From assembly GCA_005883115.1 (NCBI GenBank), contig VAZQ01000582.1, positions 1-5,511 of the forward strand: a stretch of 5,511 bases of DNA. The letters are read 5' to 3'. The notes under the pieces were generated by a model. The model was not told where the DNA came from. It saw nothing but the letters and a program-made list of their open reading frames with translations, and made no database searches. The position numbers and the translations under genes are program-made. Position 1 is the first letter of the stretch; each line of letters starts with the position of its first letter. Below are positions 1-5,511 of the stretch, piece after piece. This stretch comes from Alphaproteobacteria bacterium (GTDB lineage Bacteria; Pseudomonadota; Alphaproteobacteria; Rhizobiales; Xanthobacteraceae).

Positions 1-1245
1 CGCAAAGGCGACGATAGCGAGTCCTTGCGCAAGTGCCGCGGCAGCAAAGAGGTGCGGAGCCGCGCCGGAGGTGGCGCCGTCGGCATGCAGCGCAAAGCTC
101 CTGATCACACCGAACGCGGCCGGCGCGAACGCATAGGCTCCCTGAGCGATAGCGACGATGAGGGCAACCACCCGCGGCACGTCCTCATCGACGAATTCGA
201 CCTGCGCAATGAGCGGCGGCAATGACGTCGAATTGCCGAAGCCGAGCCCGAACAAGACGATCCCAAGCCACAGCAGCGGAACGCTCGAGCCCGCCGCAGC
301 AATGAAAGCCATGGAGCCGGTCATCTGCACGGCGCAGCTCGCACATGCCACAAGCCGCCGGTCGACCCCGAGCGGGATGATCCAGCCAACCAGCGTACGG
401 CCGGCAATTGCTAACGCCGTCGCCAGTCCCATCGCCACGCCCGCCTGTTGCGCGCCCAGTATGGGCGTCATGAGTGAGAACAGATGCGCGACCAGGCCAA
501 TCTGTGCGAACAGTCCCAAGGCCATTCCGGCGGCAAGCGTCCAGAATGCGATATCGCTCCACAGCAGCGATCCAGGGTGCGGGTTCGCAGCCGCTCGAGT
601 GAGGCGCATCGCGCGCGCGGCGGGCGCGTTGCCGTCGGGCGCCAAACCCATCTGCTGGGGAGTGCGCGACAAGAGTTCTTCAGCGAGAGCCCACATCACG
701 GCTGCCATGACCGAGCCAATCACCATTGTTGCGACCGGAAATCCCAATCGATCGATCGCGGCCACCCACAGCGGCGAGAAAACCACGCCGCCGATACTCC
801 CACCGTTGTAAGCCGTTGCCAGCGCTGCCGGTCGTCCGCGCACGAACCAGGGCGACACGATCGCATTGACTGCTACAGCACTCATTGCGCCCCAACCCGC
901 TCCGCTGAGCAGCGCGGCCGCGAACAGCTGCCATCGCGTATCCGCGATAGCCCAGCCAAGCGTGCCGACTGCGAGCGAGAGAGCGGCCGCCTTTGTAGTC
1001 GCCGCAGCGCCAAAGCGTCGGTAAAGGCTCGGCAGATTGGCTCCTGCGGCGGCACCGATGAGGAAATGCGTGGTAACCGCGGTGGATATCAGGGCCAGTG
1101 GCCATCCCGTTGTTTCGTGGACAACGCTGAGAAAGACGGGCGGCCCATAGAACCCCATCCCCCAACCGAAGACGGCGAGAACGAAAGCAGCGCCGACCAC
1201 CCGCCATCCGTAGAACGTGCCGCCAGATGTCTGCGTGGCTGTCAT
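1..1245 (-). CDS. MFS transporter, 3' end cut by window edge
   Basis: Open reading frame of 415 codons with no stop before the left edge. Because MFS proteins are usually 400-430 residues, only a short C-terminal tail should be missing. The product starts MTATQTSGGTFYGWRVV and is strongly hydrophobic in about a dozen segments, consistent with two six-helix bundles. The halves are joined by a polar stretch near residues 190-228 (EELLSRTPQQMG...). The N-terminal FYGWRVVGAAFVLAVFGWG and the C-terminal LPPLIAQVEFVDEDVPRVV resemble the proteobacterial branch related to monocarboxylate and oxalate/formate carriers. That placement is from memory and the substrate is unknown. It would act in the inner membrane, probably for a small organic acid or for export. 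The ATG at 1245-1243 has only a weak GGAA upstream; an in-frame TTG six codons earlier is possible. It diverges from the ArsR-like regulator, a common arrangement for a transporter and its own repressor. Confidence 0.88.
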   Translation of the reverse strand, partial: MTATQTSGGTFYGWRVVGAAFVLAVFGWGMGFYGPPVFLSVVHETTGWPLALISTAVTTHFLIGAAAGANLPSLYRRFGAAATTKAAALSLAVGTLGWAIADTRWQLFAAALLSGAGWGAMSAVAVNAIVSPWFVRGRPAALATAYNGGSIGGVVFSPLWVAAIDRLGFPVATMVIGSVMAAVMWALAEELLSRTPQQMGLAPDGNAPAARAMRLTRAAANPHPGSLLWSDIAFWTLAAGMALGLFAQIGLVAHLFSLMTPILGAQQAGVAMGLATALAIAGRTLVGWIIPLGVDRRLVACASCAVQMTGSMAFIAAAGSSVPLLWLGIVLFGLGFGNSTSLPPLIAQVEFVDEDVPRVVALIVAIAQGAYAFAPAAFGVIRSFALHADGATSGAAPHLFAAAALAQGLAIVAFA

Positions 1246-1277
1246 GCGGGCATTGTGTTCCAATGCGCCGAGCCACG

Positions 1278-1290
1278 TTACGGTAATTAC
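1278..1290. promoter_or_regulatory. Candidate operator between MFS gene and regulator
   Basis: The gap between the divergent starts (1246-1348) contains TTACGGTAATTAC. This reads as TTAC-G-GTAA followed by another TTAC, giving two overlapping inverted repeats: TTAC/GTAA around 1282, and the perfect 8-bp palindrome GTAATTAC at 1283-1290. It is AT-rich against a GC-rich background and lies about 33 bp from the MFS start and 58 bp from the regulator start. ArsR-family proteins usually bind such AT-rich dyads over divergent promoters. Binding here is inference. I could not identify a convincing -35/-10 pair on either strand. Confidence 0.35.
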
Positions 1291-1336
1291 TGAAGCATCA
1301 GATCGAGGACAGGTGTAGGGTACAGCTGCCTTATCT

Positions 1337-1341
1337 TGGAG
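1337..1341 (+). promoter_or_regulatory. Ribosome binding site that sets the regulator start
   Basis: TGGAG ends 7 nt before the ATG at 1349, a normal Shine-Dalgarno spacing. It argues against the two upstream in-frame or overlapping TTG codons (1336 and 1343) as starts, since 1343 would leave one base of spacing and 1336 precedes the site. Confidence 0.55.
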
Positions 1342-1348
1342 TTTGGCA

Positions 1349-2049
1349 ATGGCGAGCAATGCGATGTTTGCCACAGTCGCGTCGCTGGTGGGCGACCCCG
1401 CACGTGCGGGCATGCTCCATGCGCTGATGGACGGGCGTGCGCTGACAGCCTCAGAGCTGGCGCAGGTCGGCCGCGTCACACCACAGACCGCGAGCGGTCA
1501 CCTGACGCGTATGGCTGCGGTCGGCCTTCCCAGCCTGGAGAAACAAGGCCGGCATCGCTACTACCGTCGCAGGCGGTCGCGCAGATGATCGAAAGCATCA
1601 TGCAAGTTGCATCCGGCTTGGAGCGTAAGCGACCGCTCTTCGTCGGTCCGAGAGACGTAGCCCTCAGGGCGGCGCGGACTTGCTACGACCATCTTGCCGG
1701 CCGTCTCGGCGTTGCGCTCGCAGATGCTCTGGTAGCCGGTGGCTACGCGGAGCTGGCGAGCGATGCCGGATTGGTAACCGACGCCGGCACCCAGCTCCTC
1801 CACCGAATGGGAATCGACGTCGATGCCTTGTTGGCACGGCGCGGTAAGCGCGCCCCGCGCGTGCTGTGTCGGCCCTGTCTCGATTGGAGTGAACGGCGAC
1901 CGCATTTGGCGGGCGCAGTCGGGGCAGCAATCTGCGCCCACAGCTTCCAGAATGGCTGGATTCGTCGCATCCCCGCGAGCCGCGCCGTGGCGATCACCGC
2001 GAAGGGGCAGCGCATTTTTCGAGAAGATTTCGGTATGCACTTGGAATAG
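1349..2049 (+). pseudogene. ArsR-like winged-helix regulator, frame broken after the HTH domain
   Basis: Two adjacent frames together give one recognisable regulator of about 233 residues. The first part (1349-1588, 79 codons plus TGA) begins MASNAMFATVASLVGDPARA. It carries the winged HTH, with recognition region RVTPQTASGHLTRM, and the wing ending EKQGRHRYYR at about residue 73. The last three codons before the stop vary from the family. From about 1567 the expected sequence resumes in the -1 frame (QAVAQMIESIMQV...). It runs to TAG at 2047-2049, through the conserved blocks AARTCYDHLAGRLGVALADAL and CRPCLDWSERRPHLAGAVG. The family normally has RL-A-S or similar after YYR, so the break fits a loss of 1, 4 or 7 bases, 7 giving the best spacing. 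The TGA of the first part overlaps an in-frame ATG of the second (ATGA, 1585-1588), with AGGCGG 8 nt upstream, so a 154-residue C-terminal protein could be made by re-initiation. The intact form would be a repressor of the divergent MFS gene. Alternatives are a sequencing error or a genuine split regulator. Confidence 0.8.
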
Positions 2050-2061
2050 CGGCGCCGCCGC

Positions 2062-3039
2062 TCAATTCAGCCTTATTCTACTCTCCTTGACGACTTCGCC
2101 CCAGCGGTCCAGCTCCTTGCGCACGAAAGCATCGAATTCCGCGGGCGTGCTGCTGAACGCGGTGATCCCCGCTCTCTCGAGCCTCTCGGCAATGATAGGA
2201 TCGGCGTACATCCTGGCGACTTCATGCTGAATCTTGTCGATGACCGCGCGTGGGGTGCCGGCAGGCGCCACGAGCCCGATCCAGGTCGAGATATCTTCGA
2301 GCGCCGGGATAGCGGCTTCGACCGCGAGCGGCCGCACCTCCGGCAAGGCTGGCAATGGCCGGCTGTTGAGCTTGGCGAGCGCGCGTAACTTGCCGCTATG
2401 GATGAGGGGAAGGCTGGTGGCCGCTCCGTCGATGATGTAATCGACGGCGCCGGTCAGGAGGCCCTGTACGGTCGGTGCGCTGCCGTTGAACGGAATGTAT
2501 TGCACGTCGAGGCCGGCCTCGCGGTTGAAGAGATAGCCGGCCAGCCGCGTGGTGATAATCCCCGCGCCATAGTTGAGCTTGCCGGGATTCGCCTTGGCGC
2601 GCGCAATCAGCTCCTTCACGGTCTTCGGTCCATCCTCGGTGCGCACACTCAAAAGCGACGTGTTCTTGGATGCGAGCGTGATCGGCGCAAAATCCTTGAG
2701 CGGGTCATAAGAGAGATTGCTGCTTGCAAGCGGATTGAGCACCAGCGTGACATCCATTGCCGCCAGCAGGGTGTAGCCGTCGGCCGGCGTTTTGGCGACG
2801 CGGGCGGCGCCAATCGCGGTATTGGCACCGGGTTGATTTTCGACCACCACCGGCTGTCCCCAGATCTCGCTCAGCCGTTGCGCGATCACGCGCGTGAGGA
2901 TGTCGGTCGGTCCGCCGGCCGGGAACGGCACGACGATTTTGACTGGGCGCGTGGGAAACACCGCGGGCTGCTCTTGCGCGGCCGCGGTTCCCATTATCAA
3001 CGCCGCCGAAATTGCGAGCGCGATTGCACGACGGATCAT
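2062..3039 (-). CDS. Tripartite tricarboxylate transporter substrate-binding protein (Bug/TctC family), copy 1
   Basis: A 325-residue protein, the usual size for this family. Residues 1-21 (MIRRAIALAISAALIMGTAAA) form a Sec signal peptide with likely cleavage before QEQ, so the mature protein is periplasmic. Family marks are RPVKIVVPFPAGGPTD (31-46, first ligand loop), WGQPVVVEN (60-68), GANTAIGA (71-78), DGYTLLAA (87-94), YDPLKDFAPIT (111-121) and NPGKLNYGAG (151-160). The C-terminal end is STPAEFDAFVRKELDRWGEVV. Such proteins capture carboxylates or other small organic molecules for TctAB permeases, but many occur as orphans. An upstream extension to 3156 exists. I prefer the ATG at 3039 because the signal peptide then sits at the N terminus and GAGAAG lies 9 nt ahead. 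It is divergent from the monooxygenase and ends 12 bp from the convergent regulator gene. It aligns along its full length with the second copy. Ligand unknown. Confidence 0.93.
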   Translation of the reverse strand: MIRRAIALAISAALIMGTAAAQEQPAVFPTRPVKIVVPFPAGGPTDILTRVIAQRLSEIWGQPVVVENQPGANTAIGAARVAKTPADGYTLLAAMDVTLVLNPLASSNLSYDPLKDFAPITLASKNTSLLSVRTEDGPKTVKELIARAKANPGKLNYGAGIITTRLAGYLFNREAGLDVQYIPFNGSAPTVQGLLTGAVDYIIDGAATSLPLIHSGKLRALAKLNSRPLPALPEVRPLAVEAAIPALEDISTWIGLVAPAGTPRAVIDKIQHEVARMYADPIIAERLERAGITAFSSTPAEFDAFVRKELDRWGEVVKESRIRLN

Positions 3040-3048
3040 GAGACCATG

Positions 3049-3054
3049 CTTCTC
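3049..3054 (-). promoter_or_regulatory. Ribosome binding site of binding protein copy 1
   Basis: On the minus strand the sequence reads GAGAAG, 9 nt before the ATG at 3039. It supports this ATG over the upstream in-frame start at 3156, which would put 39 mostly polar residues ahead of the signal peptide. Confidence 0.5.
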
Positions 3055-3173
3055 GCACGAAGGTTTTCTTTGGCAATTCTCACCACTGCGCTTTTGCAAG
3101 GCAATCGGCGAATGCGGCATCCCATTCAAAATTCCCTGCCCATGCGCTAGCCTCATTTGCGCTCGGCCTGCCG

Positions 3174-3179
3174 AAGGAG
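3174..3179 (+). promoter_or_regulatory. Strong ribosome binding site before a GTG start
   Basis: AAGGAG lies 6 nt ahead of GTG at 3186, a near-ideal Shine-Dalgarno. The ATG codons at 3219 and 3225, where the conserved protein begins, have no comparable site (only GGCAAGA). This decides the GTG start for the monooxygenase. Confidence 0.7.
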
Positions 3180-3185
3180 ACTACC

Positions 3186-4316
3186 GTGCTCGCCCCCGCT
3201 TCATCCCGGCAAGATCGCATGGCGATGTACAACTTGAACAAGCTCAAGATCGGCTTGTTCGGGGCGAACTGCTCGTCGGGCCGGGCGGTCACGCTGGTCC
3301 CCGAGCGCTGGTCGGGGAGTTGGCCGGACAACCTCAAGCTGGCGCAGATGGCCGATGACGCGGGCATCGACTTTCTCCTCCCGATTGGCCGTTGGAAGGG
3401 GTATGGCGGCGACACCGACTACCAGGGCGCAACACTCGAGACCATCACCTGGGCGACTAGCCTGCTCGCCTCGACCAAGCACGTCACCGTCTTCGGAACG
3501 GTGCACGCGCCGCTGTTTCATCCCATCATTGCCGCCAAGGAAATGGTGACCGCCGACCATATCGGTGAAGGCCGTTTCGGGCTCAACATCGTGGTCGGTT
3601 GGAATGAGGGTGAATTCACGATGTTCGGCGTCAAGCAGCGCGACCACGAAGCGCGCTACGAATACGCGCAGGAATGGATCGACGTCATCAAGATGATCTG
3701 GTCGGACAAGGAAGATTTCGACTTTCACGGAAAATATCTCGACATGAAGGGTATTCGCGGCAAGCCCAAGCCCTATGGCGGCTCGCGACCCCTGATCATG
3801 AATGCGGGTGCGTCCCCAGTGGGCCAGGCCTTCGCCATTCGCAATTGCGACGCGTTCTTCCTGCAGGCATCCCGTACCTCGCTCGACGAAACGGCGCAAA
3901 AGGTTGCGACAGCCAAGGATCAGGCCAAGCAGCAAGGCAGAGAGCTCGGCGTCTATACCGTCGGCGTCGTCACTTGCAGGCCCAGCAAAAAGGAGGCCGA
4001 GCACTATTTCCATTATTCGATTGTCGAGCGTGCCGATTGGCGGGCGGTCGACGACATCCTCGCGCTCAAGAACATCACGGCGCAAAACACGCCGGCGGAA
4101 AAATTTCAGCAGATCCGCAGCGGGTACGCGCAGGGTATGGGCGGCTTGCCCATTGTGGGCGACCCGGATCACGTGGCGAGCCAGCTGATCGATCTCAGCA
4201 AAGCCGGGCTGACAGGGGTTGCCGTCTCGCTCGTGAATTACCTCGACGAGCTTCCGTTCTTCTGCGATGAAGTTTTGCCGCGCCTGCAGCGCGCTGGCTT
4301 GCGCGAGAAACGATGA
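3186..4316 (+). CDS. LLM class flavin-dependent monooxygenase (bacterial luciferase-like, RutA/SfnG-type group)
   Basis: A 376-residue single-domain protein of the luciferase-like TIM-barrel family. It should use FMNH2 from a separate flavin reductase plus O2 to oxidise a small organic substrate in the cytoplasm. Visible marks are KIGLFGANCSSGRAVT (21-36, first strand), WKGYGG (70-75) and the long family block DHIGEGRFGLNIVVGWN (124-140) followed by EGEF. Others are YEYAQEWIDVIKMIW (158-172), FHGKY (180-184), KPKP (193-196), a glycine-rich NAGAS phosphate-binding turn (206-210), and the C-terminal GDPDHVASQLIDLSKAGL (325-342). This pattern is shared with pyrimidine monooxygenase RutA and dimethylsulfone monooxygenase SfnG. 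Neither identity is supported strongly enough to use the name. The GTG start is chosen for its AAGGAG site; starting at 3219 or 3225 would drop 11-13 residues. It lies between two binding-protein genes on the opposite strand, suggesting that an imported compound is its substrate. No reductase gene is in view. Confidence 0.92.
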   Translation: MLAPASSRQDRMAMYNLNKLKIGLFGANCSSGRAVTLVPERWSGSWPDNLKLAQMADDAGIDFLLPIGRWKGYGGDTDYQGATLETITWATSLLASTKHVTVFGTVHAPLFHPIIAAKEMVTADHIGEGRFGLNIVVGWNEGEFTMFGVKQRDHEARYEYAQEWIDVIKMIWSDKEDFDFHGKYLDMKGIRGKPKPYGGSRPLIMNAGASPVGQAFAIRNCDAFFLQASRTSLDETAQKVATAKDQAKQQGRELGVYTVGVVTCRPSKKEAEHYFHYSIVERADWRAVDDILALKNITAQNTPAEKFQQIRSGYAQGMGGLPIVGDPDHVASQLIDLSKAGLTGVAVSLVNYLDELPFFCDEVLPRLQRAGLREKR

Positions 4317-4378
4317 TGACCGGGACCACCGCGCGATGCTGCGGACGCGCCCGCCCCAGATGGTGAGGTTTAAGCGTC

Positions 4379-4402
4379 GTCAGTCCAGCCGGTGTCAGTC
4401 CA
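4379..4402. repeat. Near-tandem 15-bp repeat over the stop codon of binding protein copy 2
   Basis: GTCAGTCCA occurs at 4379-4387 and again at 4394-4402, a period of 15 bp. Read on the minus strand, each copy encodes Leu-Asp-stop in the same frame, so the second copy acts as a backup stop for the 4395-5393 gene. It probably arose by a small local duplication of the gene's 3' end. The rest of the 78-bp convergent gap (4317-4394) shows no gene and no hairpin followed by a T-run. Confidence 0.45.
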
Positions 4403-5393
4403 ATTTCACGTTGCCGCTCTCCTTAATGACCTTGGACCAGCGCTCCGTCTCGCTGCCGATAAAGGCGGCAAATTCGGCGGGCGAGCTGCTGCGCAGCGCC
4501 GGAATGCCTATTTGCTCCAGCTTAGTGGTCATGGCCACGTCATTGTAGATACTCGCCACCTCGCGATGGATTTTGTCGATGATGGCGGCAGGCGTTCCGG
4601 CGGGCGCCACGAGCGCAATCCATGTGGAGCTTTCACCAAGGCTGGGCAGCTCGGCCGCCACGCTAAGGCTCGGCAGGTCGGGCAAGATGGGGAACGGCCG
4701 GTTGCTGTATTTGGCGAGCGCGCGGTAATGGCCGCTTTGGATCAGCGGCAGGCTTGTGCCGGTGCTATCGAGCGCGAAATCGACCGTTCCCGCGAGCACG
4801 GCTTGGCCGATCTCGGCGCTGCCCTTGAATGGAACGAGCTGCACATCGATCCCGGCGGCTTTGGCGAACTGGAGCGCACCCAGGCGCGAGGTGATGGTGC
4901 CGGCGCCCATGTTGAGCTTTCCGGGATTGGCCCTGGCCTTGGCGATCAGCTCTTTGACTGTGTTGGGTCCATCGCCTCGCACCACCACGAGCGACATGGT
5001 CTTGGTCAACAGCGTGATCGGCACGAAATCCTTGTGTGGATCATAGGGCAGATTGGCCGCCACTAATGGATTGATGACCATGGTCGTATCCATGGCCGCG
5101 AGCAGCGTGTAACCGTCGGATGCCGCACGCGCCGCCGCTTGCGCGCCGATCGCGGTATTGCCGCCGGCGCGGTTTTCGATCACGACAGCTTGGCCCCAAT
5201 CCTCGCTTATGCGCTGCCCGACGAGGCGCGTGATCGTGTCCGCCGGCCCGCCCGGAGGGAATGGCACGATGATGCGGATCGGGCGGTTGGGATAACCCTT
5301 TGCGTCCGCCTCGAGCGGTGCTTGTGCCCACGCGGGATCCAGCGTCAGCGCGACAGCAACAGCGGCGATGAGGATGCGAGGTGCCATCCGCAT
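4395..5393 (-). CDS. Tripartite tricarboxylate transporter substrate-binding protein (Bug/TctC family), copy 2
   Basis: A 332-residue protein with a Sec signal peptide (MRMAPRILIAAVAVALTLDPAWA, cleavage likely after residue 23), hence periplasmic. Family marks are RPIRIIVPFPPGGPAD (37-52), EDWGQAVVIEN (64-74), GGNTAIGA (77-84), DGYTLLAAMD (93-102), YDPHKDFVPIT (117-127), NPGKLNMGAG (156-165) and SLPLIQSG (214-221). The end is SSPAEFAAFIGSETERWSKVI. It aligns end to end with copy 1; by hand, about 42 of 69 positions are identical over the first block, so these are paralogs of one subgroup. The ATG is 8 nt after the stop of copy 3 and has no clear Shine-Dalgarno, suggesting translation coupled to that gene. 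A second in-frame ATG two codons later is equally possible. It converges with the monooxygenase. The ligand is unknown and no TctA/TctB partner is visible. Confidence 0.93.
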   Translation of the reverse strand: MRMAPRILIAAVAVALTLDPAWAQAPLEADAKGYPNRPIRIIVPFPPGGPADTITRLVGQRISEDWGQAVVIENRAGGNTAIGAQAAARAASDGYTLLAAMDTTMVINPLVAANLPYDPHKDFVPITLLTKTMSLVVVRGDGPNTVKELIAKARANPGKLNMGAGTITSRLGALQFAKAAGIDVQLVPFKGSAEIGQAVLAGTVDFALDSTGTSLPLIQSGHYRALAKYSNRPFPILPDLPSLSVAAELPSLGESSTWIALVAPAGTPAAIIDKIHREVASIYNDVAMTTKLEQIGIPALRSSSPAEFAAFIGSETERWSKVIKESGNVKLD

Positions 5394-5401
5394 GGCGAGT
5401 G

Positions 5402-5511
5402 TCAGTCGAGTTTCATTCCGACCGCCTGGATAACCTTGGCGCGGGTTTCGGCCTGGGAGCGGATGAAGGCGGCGAATTCCTCCGGCGTATTGCTGCTGGC
5501 CGGCTCGATGC
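5402..5511 (-). CDS. Bug/TctC-type substrate-binding protein, copy 3, C-terminal fragment only
   Basis: The last 35 codons of a gene that enters from the right edge. The decoded end includes EPASSNTPEEFAAFIRSQAE and finishes KVIQAVGMKLD before TGA at 5404-5402. The S-TPEEFAAFIRSQ...W/A-KVI pattern matches the C-terminal helix of the family and the ends of copies 1 and 2 (TPAEFDAFVRKE, SPAEFAAFIGSE). The codon frame is unambiguous and the stop is 8 nt ahead of copy 2, so both are probably in one transcript. Only this tail is visible, so nothing can be said about its ligand loops. Confidence 0.82.
   Translation of the reverse strand, partial: IEPASSNTPEEFAAFIRSQAETRAKVIQAVGMKLD

Larger units (their letters stand above)
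3040..3185. promoter_or_regulatory. Divergent promoter region between binding protein and monooxygenase genes
   Basis: These 146 bp separate two genes transcribed away from each other, so promoters for both must lie here or inside the genes. The stretch is more AT-rich in its middle than the genes around it. TTCAAA (3125-3130) and TAGCCT (3148-3153) are 17 bp apart, a poor match to a sigma-70 promoter for the plus-strand gene. I saw no clear dyad that would mark an operator. The role is inferred from gene orientation. Confidence 0.4.

Noticed and set aside
158..1293. Long plus-strand open frames (217 and 269 codons) and minus-strand frames of 125 and 198 codons
   Set aside because: They overlap the MFS frame, have compositions rich in Arg/Ser/His with no domain pattern, and disappear once the edge-truncated 415-codon MFS frame is recognised.
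1565..1590. Programmed ribosomal -1 frameshift joining the regulator halves
   Set aside because: No X XXY YYZ slippery heptamer or homopolymer is present at the junction; re-initiation at ATGA or a mutation is a better explanation.
2050..2061. GC-rich 12-bp gap (contains GGCGCC) as a bidirectional terminator
   Set aside because: The palindrome is too short and there is no T-run on either side.
2398..3150. 250-codon plus-strand frame opposite binding protein copy 1
   Set aside because: Arg/Gly-rich translation without family resemblance, opposite a well-supported gene.
3125..3153. Sigma-70 promoter TTCAAA-17-TAGCCT for the monooxygenase
   Set aside because: Only about four and three of six bases match the consensus boxes; not separable from chance.
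3040..3156. Upstream extension of binding protein copy 1 to an ATG at 3156
   Set aside because: It would bury the signal peptide 39 residues inside the protein; the ATG at 3039 has a usable Shine-Dalgarno.
3201..4172. 323-codon minus-strand frame antisense to the monooxygenase
   Set aside because: A shadow of GC-rich codon bias; the plus-strand frame carries clear luciferase-family motifs, the antisense product shows none.
4317..4394. Rho-independent terminator between the convergent monooxygenase and copy 2 genes
   Set aside because: I could not find a stem-loop followed by Ts in this 78-bp gap.

Overview
The window looks like chromosomal DNA of a GC-rich proteobacterium. The presence of several tripartite-tricarboxylate-transporter (Bug/TctC-type) substrate-binding proteins beside a flavin-dependent monooxygenase is typical of metabolically versatile Bradyrhizobium-like Alphaproteobacteria or Burkholderiales. 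The lineage is inferred from gene content and codon use only. No rRNA, tRNA, CRISPR array, insertion sequence or phage gene was seen.

Layout. Positions 1-1245 (minus) hold an almost complete MFS transporter that runs off the left edge. It is divergent, across a roughly 100-bp gap with a TTAC/GTAA symmetrical element, from an ArsR-like winged-helix regulator (1349-2049, plus). The regulator's reading frame is broken between its DNA-binding domain and its C-terminal domain. The stop codon of the first half overlaps an ATG of the second half (ATGA), so the gene is either a pseudogene, a sequencing artefact, or a regulator split into two coupled polypeptides.

From 2062 to the right edge lies a catabolic/uptake cluster: a Bug-type periplasmic binding protein (2062-3039, minus), divergent from an FMN-dependent luciferase-like monooxygenase (3186-4316, plus). 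Next come a second Bug-type binding protein (4395-5393, minus) and the C-terminal end of a third (5402-5511, minus), which is 8 nt upstream of the second and probably co-transcribed with it. The first two binding proteins are clear paralogs of one subgroup.

A plausible joint role is capture of one or more small organic compounds in the periplasm and oxidation of one of them by the two-component monooxygenase. The TctA/TctB membrane subunits and the flavin reductase are not in the window. The substrate cannot be named from sequence. I found no undescribed multi-gene system here; the broken regulator is the most noteworthy item.
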